Of a stretch of DNA of 64,000 bases, positions 17,390 to 27,683 are shown in pieces. Both the position numbers and the translations under genes were made by a program. Location of the stretch: assembly GCF_900182795.1 (NCBI RefSeq), contig NZ_FXTX01000005.1, forward strand, positions 16,315 through 80,314, in the 5' to 3' direction. This DNA comes from Venenivibrio stagnispumantis. GTDB lineage: Bacteria > Aquificota > Aquificia > Aquificales > Hydrogenothermaceae. Position 1 is the first letter of the stretch. The number at the start of each line of letters is the position of its first letter. The notes under the pieces are model-generated. The model worked only from the letters and a program-made list of their open reading frames with translations, was not told the origin of the DNA and ran no database searches.

Positions 17390-17821
17390 ATGGTTTATAT
17401 ATGGATAAAAGCTATACATATTATATTTGTTATTTCATGGATGGCAGTTTTGTTTTATCTTCCAAGATTATTTGTTTATCATGCAGAAAATAAAGATAAT
17501 GATGGTTTTGTAAAAGTAGTTAAAATAATGGAGAAAAAGTTATTTTATGTTATCGGCATACCGGCTTTTGTTATTACATTGATAACCGGCATAGCTATGA
17601 TAATATTAAATCCGGAGCTTTTTAAATCAGGTGGCTGGTTACATGCAAAATTAACAGCAGTTGCTTTACTGATAGGATTTTTCATCCATAATGAGATAGT
17701 TAGAAGAAGATTTGAAAAAGATTTATGCAACAAATCCGGTAAATTTTTCAGAATATATAATGAAATACCAACAATACTTATGATTATAATTGTAATTTTA
17801 GTTATTGTAAAACCATTTTGA
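17390..17821 (+). CDS. hemJ: HemJ, protoporphyrinogen IX oxidase (UPF0093)
   Basis: A 143-residue membrane protein with four helices. Family hallmarks are the N-terminal IKAIHIIFVISWMAVLFYLP-type segment with conserved His, then RLFVYH, and GGWLHAKL with a second conserved His; these histidines are thought to bind heme. HemJ oxidises protoporphyrinogen IX in organisms lacking HemG/HemY. The ATG at 17390 is preferred over a TTG at 17378 because a GAGGT ribosome site lies at 17380-17384. It lies between the V4R-like gene and nadC. Confidence 0.88.
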   Translation: MVYIWIKAIHIIFVISWMAVLFYLPRLFVYHAENKDNDGFVKVVKIMEKKLFYVIGIPAFVITLITGIAMIILNPELFKSGGWLHAKLTAVALLIGFFIHNEIVRRRFEKDLCNKSGKFFRIYNEIPTILMIIIVILVIVKPF

Positions 17822-17830
17822 GAGATAAAA

Positions 17831-18658
17831 ATGCTTGATAGATTGTTTATTAGGGAAAAGATTAAACAATTCTTATTGGAAGATATAGGATATTCTGATA
17901 TTACAACGGATAATCTGAAAGATAAATTCATAAAAGCATATATACTTGCAAAAGAAGATGGAATTTTAGCCGGTATAGATATAGCTAAAGAAGTTTTTAA
18001 TGTAATAGATGAAAATATTAATTTCAAAATAATGAAAAAAGATGGGGAATTTATAAAAAAAGGTGATATAATCGGATATCTTTATGGAAGTGGAAAATCA
18101 ATCTTAAAAGGAGAAAGATTATCATTAAATATAATCCAGAGATTATCCGGAATAGCAACAAATACAAATAAATATATAAATCTTATAAAAGATACGGGAG
18201 TAAAAATACTTGATACAAGAAAAACTACACCGGGATTTAGGGCTTTTGAAAAATATGCCGTTAAAGTAGGTGGAGGATACAACCATAGATTTGCTTTATA
18301 TGATATGGTTATGATAAAAGATAATCATAAAGTTCTTGCCGGTGGAATAAAAGAAGCAGTAAATCAGATAAAAGAAAAAATATCACCGATGGCAAAAATA
18401 GAGGTAGAAGTAAATACCTTAGAAGAATTAAAAGAAGCTATGGAGCTTGATGTTGATATTATTATGCTTGATAATTTTGATATAGAGCAGGTAAAAGAAG
18501 CAGTAAAAATAAATAATAAAAGAAAAAAATTAGAAGTTTCCGGTAATATAACCCTACAAAATATAAGGGATTATGCAGAAACAGGAGTAGATTTTATATC
18601 TTCCGGTGCATTAGTCCATTCAGCAAAATGGCTTGATATTAGTTTAAAGTTTTTATGA
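17831..18658 (+). CDS. nadC: Nicotinate-nucleotide pyrophosphorylase (carboxylating)
   Basis: NadC converts quinolinate and PRPP to nicotinate mononucleotide in NAD synthesis. The 275-residue protein has the family motifs LSGIATNTNKYI (about 109-120), DTRKTTPGFRAFEKYAVKVG (about 131-150), GGGYNHRFALYDMVMIKDNH, and the TIM-barrel phosphate site IMLDNFDIEQ and VSGNITLQNI. All catalytic residues look intact and length is normal. It follows hemJ by 9 bases. nadA for the previous step is at 40751. Confidence 0.95.
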   Translation: MLDRLFIREKIKQFLLEDIGYSDITTDNLKDKFIKAYILAKEDGILAGIDIAKEVFNVIDENINFKIMKKDGEFIKKGDIIGYLYGSGKSILKGERLSLNIIQRLSGIATNTNKYINLIKDTGVKILDTRKTTPGFRAFEKYAVKVGGGYNHRFALYDMVMIKDNHKVLAGGIKEAVNQIKEKISPMAKIEVEVNTLEELKEAMELDVDIIMLDNFDIEQVKEAVKINNKRKKLEVSGNITLQNIRDYAETGVDFISSGALVHSAKWLDISLKFL

Positions 18659-18697
18659 AAAATGTTAAAATAAATAAAAACCTACTTGGAGGAGTCT

Positions 18698-19771
18698 ATG
18701 AAAAAGCATTTTAAAATAGCAGTTTTACCGGGAGATGGAATAGGTCCCGAAATAATTGATGCAGCTTTAAAAGTTTTAGATGTAATCTCTAAAAAATACG
18801 GCATAACATTTGAATTTGAAAAAGCATTGGTAGGTGGTGCTGCTATAGATGCAGTAGGAGACCCACTTCCTGAAGAAACATTAAAACTTTGTAAAGAAAG
18901 TGATGCTGTCTTATTTGGTGCTGTTGGTGGAGAAAAATGGGATAATTTACCTACAGATAAAAGACCGGAAAAAGGATTACTCAGAATTAGAAAAGAGTTA
19001 AATCTTTTTGCTAATATAAGACCTGCTAAAGCCTATGATGCACTTTTAGATGCTTCACCTCTTAAACAGGAAATAATAAAAGGTGTAAATCTTGTTGTTT
19101 TAAGAGAATTAACCGGAGATGTATATTTTGGAGAACCAAGAGGAATAGAAGAAAGAAACAATGAAAGAGTTGGATATAACACAATGATATATTATGAGCA
19201 CGAAATAAAAAGAATAGCAAGACTTGCATTTGAGATAGCAAGAGGAAGAAGAAATAAAGTTACAAGTGTTGATAAAGCAAATGTTCTTGAAGTAAGTGCA
19301 TTATGGAGAGAAGTAGTAAATGAAGTTCATAATGATTATGCTGATGTTGAGCTTGAACATATGTATGTAGATAACTGTGCTATGCAACTTATAAGAAGAC
19401 CAAGAGATTTTGATGTAATAGTGACAGGAAATATTTTCGGAGATATAATATCCGATGAAGCAGGAGCTTTAACAGGAAGCCTTGGAATGCTCCCATCTGC
19501 AAGCATAGGAGAAAGATATGCATTTTACGAACCAATTCATGGTTCTGCACCGGATATAGCCGGAAAAGGAATAGCAAATCCAATAGCTACAATCTTATCT
19601 GCCGCAATGATGCTTGAATTAACATGTAAATTGCCAGAGGCAGCAAGAGATATAGAAAATGCAGTAGAAAAAGTTCTTGAAGAAGGTTATAGAACAGCAG
19701 ATATATGGTCAGTTGGGACAAAAAGAGTAAATACTCAGGAAATGACAGAAGCAATAATTAAACATTTATGA
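18698..19771 (+). CDS. leuB: 3-isopropylmalate dehydrogenase
   Basis: LeuB oxidises and decarboxylates 3-isopropylmalate with NAD in leucine synthesis. The 357-residue protein shows [20 protein letters not shown] at the start, the substrate-binding [15 protein letters not shown], the catalytic [13 protein letters not shown] tyrosine region, [11 protein letters not shown] and the metal site [20 protein letters not shown]. The NAD-type loop [15 protein letters not shown] is present. ATG 18698 is chosen because GGAGGA (18688-18693) precedes it; the upstream TTG overlaps that site. It is about 40 bases after nadC. Confidence 0.95.
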   Translation: MKKHFKIAVLPGDGIGPEIIDAALKVLDVISKKYGITFEFEKALVGGAAIDAVGDPLPEETLKLCKESDAVLFGAVGGEKWDNLPTDKRPEKGLLRIRKELNLFANIRPAKAYDALLDASPLKQEIIKGVNLVVLRELTGDVYFGEPRGIEERNNERVGYNTMIYYEHEIKRIARLAFEIARGRRNKVTSVDKANVLEVSALWREVVNEVHNDYADVELEHMYVDNCAMQLIRRPRDFDVIVTGNIFGDIISDEAGALTGSLGMLPSASIGERYAFYEPIHGSAPDIAGKGIANPIATILSAAMMLELTCKLPEAARDIENAVEKVLEEGYRTADIWSVGTKRVNTQEMTEAIIKHL

Positions 19772-19778
19772 GGATAAT

Positions 19779-20450
19779 ATGATTAAAGATATTTTGCCCT
19801 TTTATTTAAAACCGAAAGAATTACCGGATAAGATTAATCAGATAGATATATATTCAAAAGATTTATTTATAAAAGTAGTAATTCCATTTGCATTAATACC
19901 GGTAATTGGTTATTTAATAGGTTTTACAATATTAAAAGGGCTATATATATCTTCCATAGATAACTTTTTAAAAGAGTATGCAACAAATAAAGAGCTGCAA
20001 GATACAGTCCGATATATGCAAACATTAAAAAATATCCTTGTAGAAAACAATTACTCAAAAATATTTATTATGCTTGGAATAACTTGGATTTTTGAGATAA
20101 TCAGGCCAATAATTTTATATTCAATAGTTTATTTCTTTGCAGGAAGCTTTGGAGGAGATAAAGATATAAATAAAGCCTTCAAAGTTTCTGTATTTTCTCT
20201 TATTCCTATGTGGATAGCAGGTATTTTTTATATGATAAATTCACCTATAACAATGATTGTTATGTTTTTAGCTACATTTTATGCTTTTTATATCATCTTC
20301 TTATCTTCCGATAAAATTTTAAACATTCCAACAGAAAACTCTAAAAATTTCCAATTTATTATCGTTCTGATTATCTTTTACCTCATCATAAGTGGTTTAA
20401 TAGGTATGTTTGAAACTAAATTGATTAAATCCTTAGTTCTTGGTATTTAA
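19779..20450 (+). CDS. Yip1-domain-like membrane protein, 223 aa
   Basis: An integral membrane protein with an N-terminal cytoplasmic segment and about five helices (about residues 30-52, 98-122, 135-152, 156-173, 192-215). The layout and the GDKDINKAFKVSVFSLIPMW segment resemble bacterial Yip1-domain proteins of unknown role. It starts 7 bases after leuB and so is probably co-transcribed, though no metabolic link is evident. Confidence 0.6.
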   Translation: MIKDILPFYLKPKELPDKINQIDIYSKDLFIKVVIPFALIPVIGYLIGFTILKGLYISSIDNFLKEYATNKELQDTVRYMQTLKNILVENNYSKIFIMLGITWIFEIIRPIILYSIVYFFAGSFGGDKDINKAFKVSVFSLIPMWIAGIFYMINSPITMIVMFLATFYAFYIIFLSSDKILNIPTENSKNFQFIIVLIIFYLIISGLIGMFETKLIKSLVLGI

Positions 20451-20581
20451 TCTAGACTCAAATTAAGATTTAAAATTCTTAAATTTTTTCCTTATAACTT
20501 TCCGAATTAGAATTATGCAGTTTAATTTTTCATAAAATAAATTATTTAAACGCCATTTTAAAAACAAAAATAAAACAATGT

Positions 20582-20610
20582 TTGATTTTTTAAAAATGCA
20601 ATGCTATAAT
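20582..20610 (+). promoter_or_regulatory. Promoter of the icd-aclBA region
   Basis: TTGATT (20582-20587), 17-base spacer, TATAAT (20605-20610) preceded by TGC (extended -10). It lies 38 bases before icd, whose AGGAGG ribosome site (20636-20641) has ideal 7-base spacing. A strong promoter is expected for a central carbon-fixation enzyme. Confidence 0.75.
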
Positions 20611-20648
20611 ATTTAGCAGATAATTAAAAAACTTTAGGAGGTTTTAAA

Positions 20649-22874
20649 ATGGCGACGATAGTTTGGACGAAAATTGATGAAGCTCCGGCACTTGCAACTT
20701 ATTCTTTACTTCCAATTATGAGAGCTTACACAAAAGTTGCAAACCTAAACATAGAACTTAGAGATATTTCTTTAGCCGGTAGAATTATTGCCCAGTTTTC
20801 TGATACTAATTATTTGAGAGAAGACCAAAAAATTCCTGATGAACTTGCATATCTTGGAGAACTTGTATTAAGACCGGAAGCTAACATAATGAAACTTCCT
20901 AATATATCTGCATCTTTACCTCAGTTAAAAGAAGCAATTGCAGAACTTCAGTCTCAAGGATACAATTTACCTGATTATCCGGAAAATCCACAAACAGAAG
21001 AAGAAAAAGATATAAAAGCAAGATATGATAGATGTATCGGTTCTGTAGTTAACCCTGTTTTAAGACAAGGAAACTCTGACAGAAGATTATCAAGGTCTGT
21101 AAAAGAGTATGCTAAAAAACATCCTCACAAATTAGAACCGGTTTCAGAAAACTCAAAATCTCATGTTGCTCATATGGTTGCAGGAGATTTTTATGAAAAT
21201 GAAAAATCTGTAACAATTCAAAAAGATACAAAAATAAGATATGAATTTGTTGATAAAAACGGAAATGTTCAAGTTTTAAAAGAAGTTGAAGTTAATGCAG
21301 GTGATGTAGTAGATGGAACTTTCTTAGATAGAGCAAAATTAAGAGATTTTTATGAAAAAGTAATAGAAGATGCAAAAGATAATGATATATTGTTCTCTTT
21401 ACACCTTAAAGCTACAATGATGAAAGTTTCTGACCCTGTTATGTTTGGAGATGCTATTAGAGTTTATTTTAAAGAATTATTTGAAAAACACGGAAAGGAG
21501 CTTGAAGAGATAGGATTTAATCCAAACAATGGTCTTGCTGACCTTGAAAACAAAATGAAAAAACTTCCAGAAGATAAACAAAATGCAATAAAACAAACAA
21601 TAGCAGAAATTTATGAAAAAAGACCAAGAATGTATATGGTTGATTCTGATAATGGCATAACAAACTTACATATGCCAAATGATGTTATTGTAGATGCATC
21701 TGTTCCTGCTGTTATAAAAAATGGATTAAAAGGATGGGGGCCAAAAGGTGAAGTAGATGATTGCGTTATCACAATACCTGACAGAAGCTATGCAAGAATG
21801 TATAAAGAGATAGTAGAAGATATAAAAGTAAATGGACAATTTGACCCTACAAGAATAGGAACGGTTCAAAATGTTGGACTTATGGCAATGAAAGCAGAAG
21901 AGTATGGTAGCCATGATAAAACATTCTTCCCTCCAGCAGATGGAATAATGAGAATTGTAGATGCAGAAGGAAATATTTTAATAGAGCACCAAGTAAATGC
22001 CGGAGATATTTACAGAAGTTGCATAACAAAAGATATAGCTATAAGAGACTGGATAAAACTTGCAATAAATAGAGCAAAAGAAGCAAAAATGCCAATAGTT
22101 TTCTGGCTTGATAGATACAGAGCCCATGATAGAGAATTAATCAAAAAAATAAAAGAAGAACTTCCAAAATATGATTTATCAGATGTAGAATGGTATATAA
22201 AATCTCCTGAAGATGCAATGAAATATACATTAAAAAGATTTAGAGAAGGTAAAGATACAATATCTGTAACAGGAAACGTATTGAGAGATTATTTAACAGA
22301 TTTATTCCCAATAATAGAAGTTGGAACATCTGCAAGAAGTTTATCAATAGTTCCACTTATTGCAGGTGGTGGTGTATTTGAAACAGGAGCAGGTGGTAGT
22401 GCACCAAAGCATGTTGAACAATTCTTAAAAGAAAGCCATTTAAGATGGGATAGCCTTGGAGAGTTCTTAGCTTTTGTTGAAGCATTAAAACTTGCATACA
22501 AGCAGGACGGAGAAAAAGATAAAAGATTATTAATATTGGCAGATACTCTTGATAGAGCTATAGAAAAATACTTAGAAAATGATAAAACACCAAGAAGAAA
22601 AGCAGGACAGCTTGATACAAGAGGAAGCCATTTCTATTTAGCAATGTATTGGGCAGAAGCTCTTGCTAACCAAAAAGAAGATGAAGAGATTGCTAAAAAA
22701 TTTGCTGAGGTTTATCAAAAATTAGCTGAAAATGAGCAAAAAATTCTTGAAGAAATAGCCGCAACAGAAGGTAAACCTGCAGATATAGGTGGGTGGTATC
22801 ATCCGGATGATGTAAAAGCAGAAAAAGCAATGAGACCAAGTGCAACATTTAATGCAATTATAGATTCTATTTAA
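20649..22874 (+). CDS. icd: Isocitrate dehydrogenase (NADP), monomeric type
   Basis: The 741-residue length and the sequence place this in the monomeric NADP-IDH family (Azotobacter/Corynebacterium type), unrelated in length to the 400-residue dimeric enzyme. Visible family stretches: [20 protein letters not shown] at the N-terminus, [68 protein letters not shown] and the C-terminal [10 protein letters not shown]. In a reverse TCA organism it would carboxylate 2-oxoglutarate. It is followed by an attenuator-like terminator and then aclB-aclA, the next steps of the cycle, so it forms a carbon-fixation cluster. Confidence 0.95.
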   Translation: MATIVWTKIDEAPALATYSLLPIMRAYTKVANLNIELRDISLAGRIIAQFSDTNYLREDQKIPDELAYLGELVLRPEANIMKLPNISASLPQLKEAIAELQSQGYNLPDYPENPQTEEEKDIKARYDRCIGSVVNPVLRQGNSDRRLSRSVKEYAKKHPHKLEPVSENSKSHVAHMVAGDFYENEKSVTIQKDTKIRYEFVDKNGNVQVLKEVEVNAGDVVDGTFLDRAKLRDFYEKVIEDAKDNDILFSLHLKATMMKVSDPVMFGDAIRVYFKELFEKHGKELEEIGFNPNNGLADLENKMKKLPEDKQNAIKQTIAEIYEKRPRMYMVDSDNGITNLHMPNDVIVDASVPAVIKNGLKGWGPKGEVDDCVITIPDRSYARMYKEIVEDIKVNGQFDPTRIGTVQNVGLMAMKAEEYGSHDKTFFPPADGIMRIVDAEGNILIEHQVNAGDIYRSCITKDIAIRDWIKLAINRAKEAKMPIVFWLDRYRAHDRELIKKIKEELPKYDLSDVEWYIKSPEDAMKYTLKRFREGKDTISVTGNVLRDYLTDLFPIIEVGTSARSLSIVPLIAGGGVFETGAGGSAPKHVEQFLKESHLRWDSLGEFLAFVEALKLAYKQDGEKDKRLLILADTLDRAIEKYLENDKTPRRKAGQLDTRGSHFYLAMYWAEALANQKEDEEIAKKFAEVYQKLAENEQKILEEIAATEGKPADIGGWYHPDDVKAEKAMRPSATFNAIIDSI

Positions 22875-22883
22875 ACATAGATG

Positions 22884-22907
22884 GCAGGCTTTAAGCCTGC
22901 TGTTTTT
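22884..22907 (+). terminator. Intrinsic terminator between icd and aclB
   Basis: GCAGGCT-TTA-AGCCTGC stem-loop (22884-22900) followed by TGTTTTT. It begins 9 bases after icd and is followed by the aclB ribosome site. No separate promoter is visible between, so it is more likely a partial terminator that sets the icd to acl ratio. Confidence 0.75.
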
Positions 22908-22929
22908 AAATTTGAAAGGAGGAATTTAA

Positions 22930-24231
22930 ATGGCTCAGAGAGGAATTAGAGAGTATGATGGAAAAAGAATTTTAGCTCAAAATTGGAAAGATTATTTTGA
23001 TGATGTATTTGAGTATGATTTTAAATCTGTACTTGTAACTCCTGAAACAGATTTTGACAAACTTCCTGAAGAATATCCATGGCTTAAAGAAACTCCACTT
23101 GTTGCAAAACCTGATATGCTTTTTGGAAAAAGAGGAAAGCTTGGGCTTGTTTTGTTTAAGATAAACAAACCGGGAGATGTTATTTACGAAGATGCAGTAA
23201 AATGGATAAAACAAAAAATGAGCGAAGAAGTTGAAATAAATGGAGTAAAAGGGCATCTAACCCATTTCTTAATAGAGCCTTTTGTTCCACATAAACAGGA
23301 AGAAGAATATTATGTAGCATTTTCTATGGGAGAAGATGCAGATATTGTTTATATGTCTGCTTTTGGTGGTATAGATGTTGAAGAAAACTGGGATAAAGTT
23401 AAAGAAGTAAAAATTCCACCTCTCGCAACAGATGAAGAAGTTGAAAAATTAATAAAAGAAAATGTTCCGGTAGAGATAAAAGATAAAGAAAAATATGCAG
23501 AATTTGTAAAAAGAGCTTATAAACTTTTTAAAGATTTACATTTTGCATATTTTGAAATAAACCCTCTTGTTATTGTTGGTAATAAAGTATATCCTCTTGA
23601 TTTTGTTGGAAAGCTTGATGATACTGCTGCTTTTGTAGCAGGTAAAAAATGGGGTGAAGTTGAATTTCCTTCTGGTTTTGGAAGAGATTTAACACCGGAA
23701 GAAAAATATATAAAAGAACTTGATGAAAAATCCGGTTCATCTTTAAAATTAACTATATTAAATCCTGAAGGTAGAATTTGGACTCTTGTTGCAGGTGGTG
23801 GAGCTTCTGTTGTTTATGCAGATACAGTAGCAGATATGGGATATGTAAATGAACTTGCTAATTATGGTGAATATTCAGGAAACCCAACAAGAACAGAAAC
23901 AAGAGAGTATGTAAAGACAGTGCTTGATTTAATGACAAGAAATAAACATCCTTCCGGAAAACCAAAAATCCTTTTAATTGGCGGTGCTATTGCTAACTTT
24001 ACAGATGTAGCAAAAACTTTTGATGGTATTATAGATGCATTTAAAGAATATGCAGATAAGATGAGAGCCGTCGGCATTAAAATCTATGTAAGACGTGGTG
24101 GGCCAAATTATGAAGTTGGCTTAAAAAGAATTAAACAGGCAGCAGAAGAGCTTGGTTTACCAATAGAAGTGTATGGACCAGAATTACATATGACAGATAT
24201 AGTTAGAAAAGCTCTTCAAGAAGAGCAATAA
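22930..24231 (+). CDS. aclB: ATP-citrate lyase small (beta) subunit
   Basis: The 433-residue subunit corresponds to the N-terminal part of animal ATP-citrate lyase: a grasp-fold ATP-binding region (residues 1-240, with HFAYFEINPLVIV and DFVGKLDDTAAF) and a citrate/CoA-ligase-like domain with VAGGGASVVYADTVADMG and YGEYSGNPTR. With AclA it splits citrate to acetyl-CoA and oxaloacetate using ATP and CoA, the defining step of the reverse TCA cycle. An AAAGGAGG ribosome site precedes the ATG. aclA follows after 16 bases. Confidence 0.94.
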   Translation: MAQRGIREYDGKRILAQNWKDYFDDVFEYDFKSVLVTPETDFDKLPEEYPWLKETPLVAKPDMLFGKRGKLGLVLFKINKPGDVIYEDAVKWIKQKMSEEVEINGVKGHLTHFLIEPFVPHKQEEEYYVAFSMGEDADIVYMSAFGGIDVEENWDKVKEVKIPPLATDEEVEKLIKENVPVEIKDKEKYAEFVKRAYKLFKDLHFAYFEINPLVIVGNKVYPLDFVGKLDDTAAFVAGKKWGEVEFPSGFGRDLTPEEKYIKELDEKSGSSLKLTILNPEGRIWTLVAGGGASVVYADTVADMGYVNELANYGEYSGNPTRTETREYVKTVLDLMTRNKHPSGKPKILLIGGAIANFTDVAKTFDGIIDAFKEYADKMRAVGIKIYVRRGGPNYEVGLKRIKQAAEELGLPIEVYGPELHMTDIVRKALQEEQ

Positions 24232-24247
24232 TGAGGAGGTTTTATAA

Positions 24248-26098
24248 ATGAGCAGACCAGATTATTTATTATTTGACAGAAACACAAAAGCTATTTTCTG
24301 GAATTTAAACACAACAGCAATTCAAAGAATGCTTGATTATGATTATGTTGTAGGAAGGTCTCCAAGTATTGCTGCAATTGTAGCACCTACAGCAGAAAGA
24401 ACATTTGAAAAATTTTTCTACGGAACAAAAGAGATAATTATCCCAATTTATAAATCAACAAAAGAAGCAGCTAAATTTCATCCTGAAGCTGATGTTTTAT
24501 TAAATTTTGCATCATTTAGAACTGCTTATAATGTTACATTGGAAGCCTTTGATATACCAACAATAAGAACAATAGTTATAACTGCAGAAGGTATTCCGGA
24601 AAGATATGCAAGGGAAATGAGAATAAGAGCGAAACAACTTGGTAAATGGATAATCGGGCCTGCAACAGTTGGTGGCATAGCACCAGGAGCATTCAGAATA
24701 GCAAACACCGGTGGAACAATAGAAAATATTATTCAATCTAAATTACATAGACCGGGTTCAGTTGGTCTTGTTACAAGGTCTGGTGGATTATTCAATGAGC
24801 TTTCCAACATAATAGCAAGGAATGCAGATGGACTTGCAGAGGGTATAGCAATCGGTGGTGATAGATTTCCAGGTTCTGACTTTTTAGACCATTTAGTTAG
24901 ATTTGAGCAAAATCCACAAGTTAAATTTATGATATTACTTGGAGAAGTAGGTGGAGAACTTGAATATAAAGTAGCAGAAGCTGTTAAAAATGGTTTAATA
25001 AAGAAACCGGTTATCGGTTGGTGTATAGGAACAATATCTAAATTCTTCGGTGGAGAAGTCCAGTTTGGGCACGCAGGAGCAAAAGCCGGAGCAGACAGAG
25101 AAACTGCAGATGCAAAAAATAGAGCATTAAAAGAAGCAGGAGTTCATGTTCCTAATAACTTTAATGAACTTCCTCATGTAATAAAAGGAATATATGAAAT
25201 GCTTCTCGGAGAAGGAAAAATTCAACCTATACAGGAGCCGGAAGTTCCACCAATACCGGAAGATTTATCAAAAGCTATAAGAGAAGGAAAAGTAAGAAAA
25301 CCAACAAACTTTATATGCACAATTTCGGATGATAGAGGAGAAGAAGCTACATATTGTGGAGTTCCTATAAGTGAAGTTATAGAAAAAGGTTTATCTATAG
25401 CCGATGTTATTGGTTTATTGTGGTTTAAAAAGAAATTCCCTGAATGGGCTTCAGGTTTCATAGATATGGTTATAAGAGTTGTAGCAGACCACGGACCGGC
25501 AGTAGCAGGAGCTCACAATGTAAAAGTTACAGCAAGAGCCGGTAAAGATTTAATGTCTTCACTTGTAACAGGTATATTGGCGATAGGGCCAAGATTTGGT
25601 GGAGCTATTGATGGAGCTGCTAAATATTTTAAAATGGCAAAAGAGAAAAATATGTCTCCAAATGAATTTGTTGAATATATGAAAAATGTAGAAAAAATAC
25701 CTATACCGGGAATAGGACATAGAATAAAATCTACAAAAAATCCGGATAAAAGGGTAGAGCTTCTTAAATCTTATGCATTTAAAAATTTCCCATCAACAGA
25801 TTTATTACAATATGCCCTTGAAGTAGAAAAAGTTACAACTTCTAAGAAAGAAAACTTAATTCTTAATGTTGATGGTACAATAGGAGTTCTTCTTGTTGAT
25901 ATGTTTAGAGCCCTTGGTTATACAGAAGAAGAGATAGATGAACTTATAAATGCCGGAGCATTTAATGCATTCTTTGTTCTCGGTAGGTCAATAGGATTCA
26001 TAGGACATTATCTTGATGAAAAACGCCTTGATATGCCATTATACAGACATCCAACAGATGATATCCTTTATGATGTAAAAAGACCTGAAGGTATATAA
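24248..26098 (+). CDS. aclA: ATP-citrate lyase large (alpha) subunit
   Basis: The 616-residue catalytic subunit combines a CoA-binding/succinyl-CoA-synthetase-alpha-like half and a citrate-synthase-like half. The phosphohistidine loop FGHAGAKAGADRETAD is intact, with His275 as the phosphorylated residue. The C-terminal half shows VADHGPAVAGAHNVKVTARA, GIGHRIKSTKNPDKRV and the LGRSIGFIGHYLDE segment, which are the citrate-synthase fold active-site residues. GAGGAGG-type ribosome site before the ATG. It ends the operon at a strong terminator. Confidence 0.95.
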   Translation: MSRPDYLLFDRNTKAIFWNLNTTAIQRMLDYDYVVGRSPSIAAIVAPTAERTFEKFFYGTKEIIIPIYKSTKEAAKFHPEADVLLNFASFRTAYNVTLEAFDIPTIRTIVITAEGIPERYAREMRIRAKQLGKWIIGPATVGGIAPGAFRIANTGGTIENIIQSKLHRPGSVGLVTRSGGLFNELSNIIARNADGLAEGIAIGGDRFPGSDFLDHLVRFEQNPQVKFMILLGEVGGELEYKVAEAVKNGLIKKPVIGWCIGTISKFFGGEVQFGHAGAKAGADRETADAKNRALKEAGVHVPNNFNELPHVIKGIYEMLLGEGKIQPIQEPEVPPIPEDLSKAIREGKVRKPTNFICTISDDRGEEATYCGVPISEVIEKGLSIADVIGLLWFKKKFPEWASGFIDMVIRVVADHGPAVAGAHNVKVTARAGKDLMSSLVTGILAIGPRFGGAIDGAAKYFKMAKEKNMSPNEFVEYMKNVEKIPIPGIGHRIKSTKNPDKRVELLKSYAFKNFPSTDLLQYALEVEKVTTSKKENLILNVDGTIGVLLVDMFRALGYTEEEIDELINAGAFNAFFVLGRSIGFIGHYLDEKRLDMPLYRHPTDDILYDVKRPEGI

Positions 26099-26106
26099 TC
26101 CCAAAT

Positions 26107-26130
26107 AGCCCTGCATAAAAGCAGGGCTTT
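26107..26130 (+). terminator. Intrinsic terminator after aclA
   Basis: AGCCCTGC-ATAAAA-GCAGGGCT stem (8 bp) starting 9 bases after the aclA stop, followed by TT and a T-rich stretch. It marks the end of the carbon-fixation operon. Confidence 0.8.
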
Positions 26131-26184
26131 CATCTAATTTCCTCAATTTCTCAGCTTAAAAAAAATCCTTTTTAATCTCAAAAA

Positions 26185-26193
26185 TGCTATAAT
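26185..26193 (+). promoter_or_regulatory. Extended -10 promoter of the aldehyde dehydrogenase gene
   Basis: TGC-TATAAT (26185-26193), identical from ATGC to ATAT with the icd promoter core. A good -35 is not obvious, as is common for extended -10 promoters. It lies about 30 bases before the start codon. Confidence 0.6.
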
Positions 26194-26224
26194 ATCTTAA
26201 TAAAAATCCTTAGAGGATTTAAAA

Positions 26225-27658
26225 ATGATTAAAAAATTGATGATTATCGGTGGAGAATTTTTAGATAAAGAAGAAAAAATAGATGTGATTTATCCGTATA
26301 ATCTTCAAAAGATTGGGGAAGTTCCAAAAGGTTCTCCAGAAGATGTAGAAAAAGCCATTGAAAAAGCAAAAATCGGATTAAAGAAATTAAAAGAGTTATC
26401 ATCTTATGAAAAATATAAGATATTATCAAAGGTAGCAAAACTTTTAGAAGAAAGAAAAGAAGATTTTGCTAAAGCAATAGTTTTAGAAACCGGAAAAACA
26501 ATAAGAGAAGCAAGAATAGAAGTAAATAGAGCAATTAACACGATAACTTTTTCTGCCGAAGAAGCAAAAAGAATACATGGAGAATATATTCATATTGATG
26601 CTTCTGAAAATGGAAAAGGGAAAAAAGGATTTTATTTTAGAGAGCCAGCAGGAATTGTATCTGCAATCACACCTTTTAATTTTCCTGTAAATCTTACAGC
26701 CCATAAAATAGCCCCATCTATTGCAGCCGGCTGTCCTTTTATATTAAAACCAAGTGAAAAAACACCTCTATCACCAATAATGCTCTGTGAATTATTCTTA
26801 GAGGCAGGAGTGCCAGAAGAAGCAGTATCGGTTATTCCGGGTTTTGCAGATGTAGGGCAGGCAATGACTACCCATCCGGATGTTAGGGTTGTATCTTTTA
26901 CAGGAAGTTTAAAGGTAGGAGAAATAATAGCAAAACAAGCGGGATTAAAGAAGATAGTTATGGAGCTTGGCTCAAATTCTGCCGTAATTGTAGATGAAAC
27001 TGCAAATCTTGAAATAGCAGCTAAAAAATCTGTTATAGGTGGATTTGCATTGGCAGGACAGGTTTGTATTTCTGTCCAAAGAGTATTAGTTCATGAGAAA
27101 GTTGCAGATAGATTTGAAAAGCTTCTTAAAGAAGAAGCTTCTAAGCTTAAATTCGGAGACCCTATGGAAGAGGATACAGATGTAGGCCCTGTTATATCAT
27201 TAAATGAAGTAGATAGAATACATACTTGGATACAGGAAGCAGTTTTAAAAGGTGGAAAATTAATCAGTGGTGGCATGTCTTGTGCAGAAGATAAAACCGT
27301 TTTTCAACCTACAATTATAACAGATACACCGGAAGAATCAAAATTATTTTATGAAGAAGCATTTGCTCCGGTAGTTGCTGTTAAAAGATTCAAAACCATA
27401 GAAGAAGCCATTGAGCTTGTAAATAAAACAAATTATGGTTTGCAAGTTGGAATATTTACAAATGATTTAAAAAATGCATGGAAAGTTATTCAAAATGTGA
27501 ATGTTGGTGGTGTTATAATAAATGATATTCCTACATTTAGAGCTGACAATATGCCTTATGGTGGTGTTAAAGGTAGTGGTATAGGAAGGGAAGGGCCTAA
27601 ATTTGCAATTGAAGATTATACAGAAATAAAAGTTGTTGTTTTTGATTTAAATGCATAA
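26225..27658 (+). CDS. NAD(P)-dependent aldehyde dehydrogenase
   Basis: A 477-residue aldehyde dehydrogenase with nucleotide-binding SAITPFNFPVNL (about 145), FILKPSEKTPLSP, VVSFTGSLKVGE, the general-base MELGSNSAVI and the catalytic Cys281 in AGQVCISVQR, plus EEAFAPVVAV and GVKGSGIGREGP. The usual ELGG is ELGS here, as in a subgroup related to non-phosphorylating glyceraldehyde-3-phosphate and lactaldehyde dehydrogenases; the exact substrate cannot be told. The gene is alone behind its own promoter, and its stop codon lies inside the first enhancer-like site for glnB. Confidence 0.88.
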   Translation: MIKKLMIIGGEFLDKEEKIDVIYPYNLQKIGEVPKGSPEDVEKAIEKAKIGLKKLKELSSYEKYKILSKVAKLLEERKEDFAKAIVLETGKTIREARIEVNRAINTITFSAEEAKRIHGEYIHIDASENGKGKKGFYFREPAGIVSAITPFNFPVNLTAHKIAPSIAAGCPFILKPSEKTPLSPIMLCELFLEAGVPEEAVSVIPGFADVGQAMTTHPDVRVVSFTGSLKVGEIIAKQAGLKKIVMELGSNSAVIVDETANLEIAAKKSVIGGFALAGQVCISVQRVLVHEKVADRFEKLLKEEASKLKFGDPMEEDTDVGPVISLNEVDRIHTWIQEAVLKGGKLISGGMSCAEDKTVFQPTIITDTPEESKLFYEEAFAPVVAVKRFKTIEEAIELVNKTNYGLQVGIFTNDLKNAWKVIQNVNVGGVIINDIPTFRADNMPYGGVKGSGIGREGPKFAIEDYTEIKVVVFDLNA

Positions 27659-27668
27659 AATTTGTGCA
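27652..27668 (+). promoter_or_regulatory. Distal NtrC-type enhancer site upstream of glnB
   Basis: TGCA-N9-TGCA, the spacing of the enteric NtrC consensus (TGCACC-N5-GGTGCA). It overlaps the stop codon of the aldehyde dehydrogenase. Its centre is 32 bases from the centre of the next site, the same offset as the tandem NtrC sites of E. coli glnA. Confidence 0.55.
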
Positions 27669-27683
27669 AAATAATTATTTAGT

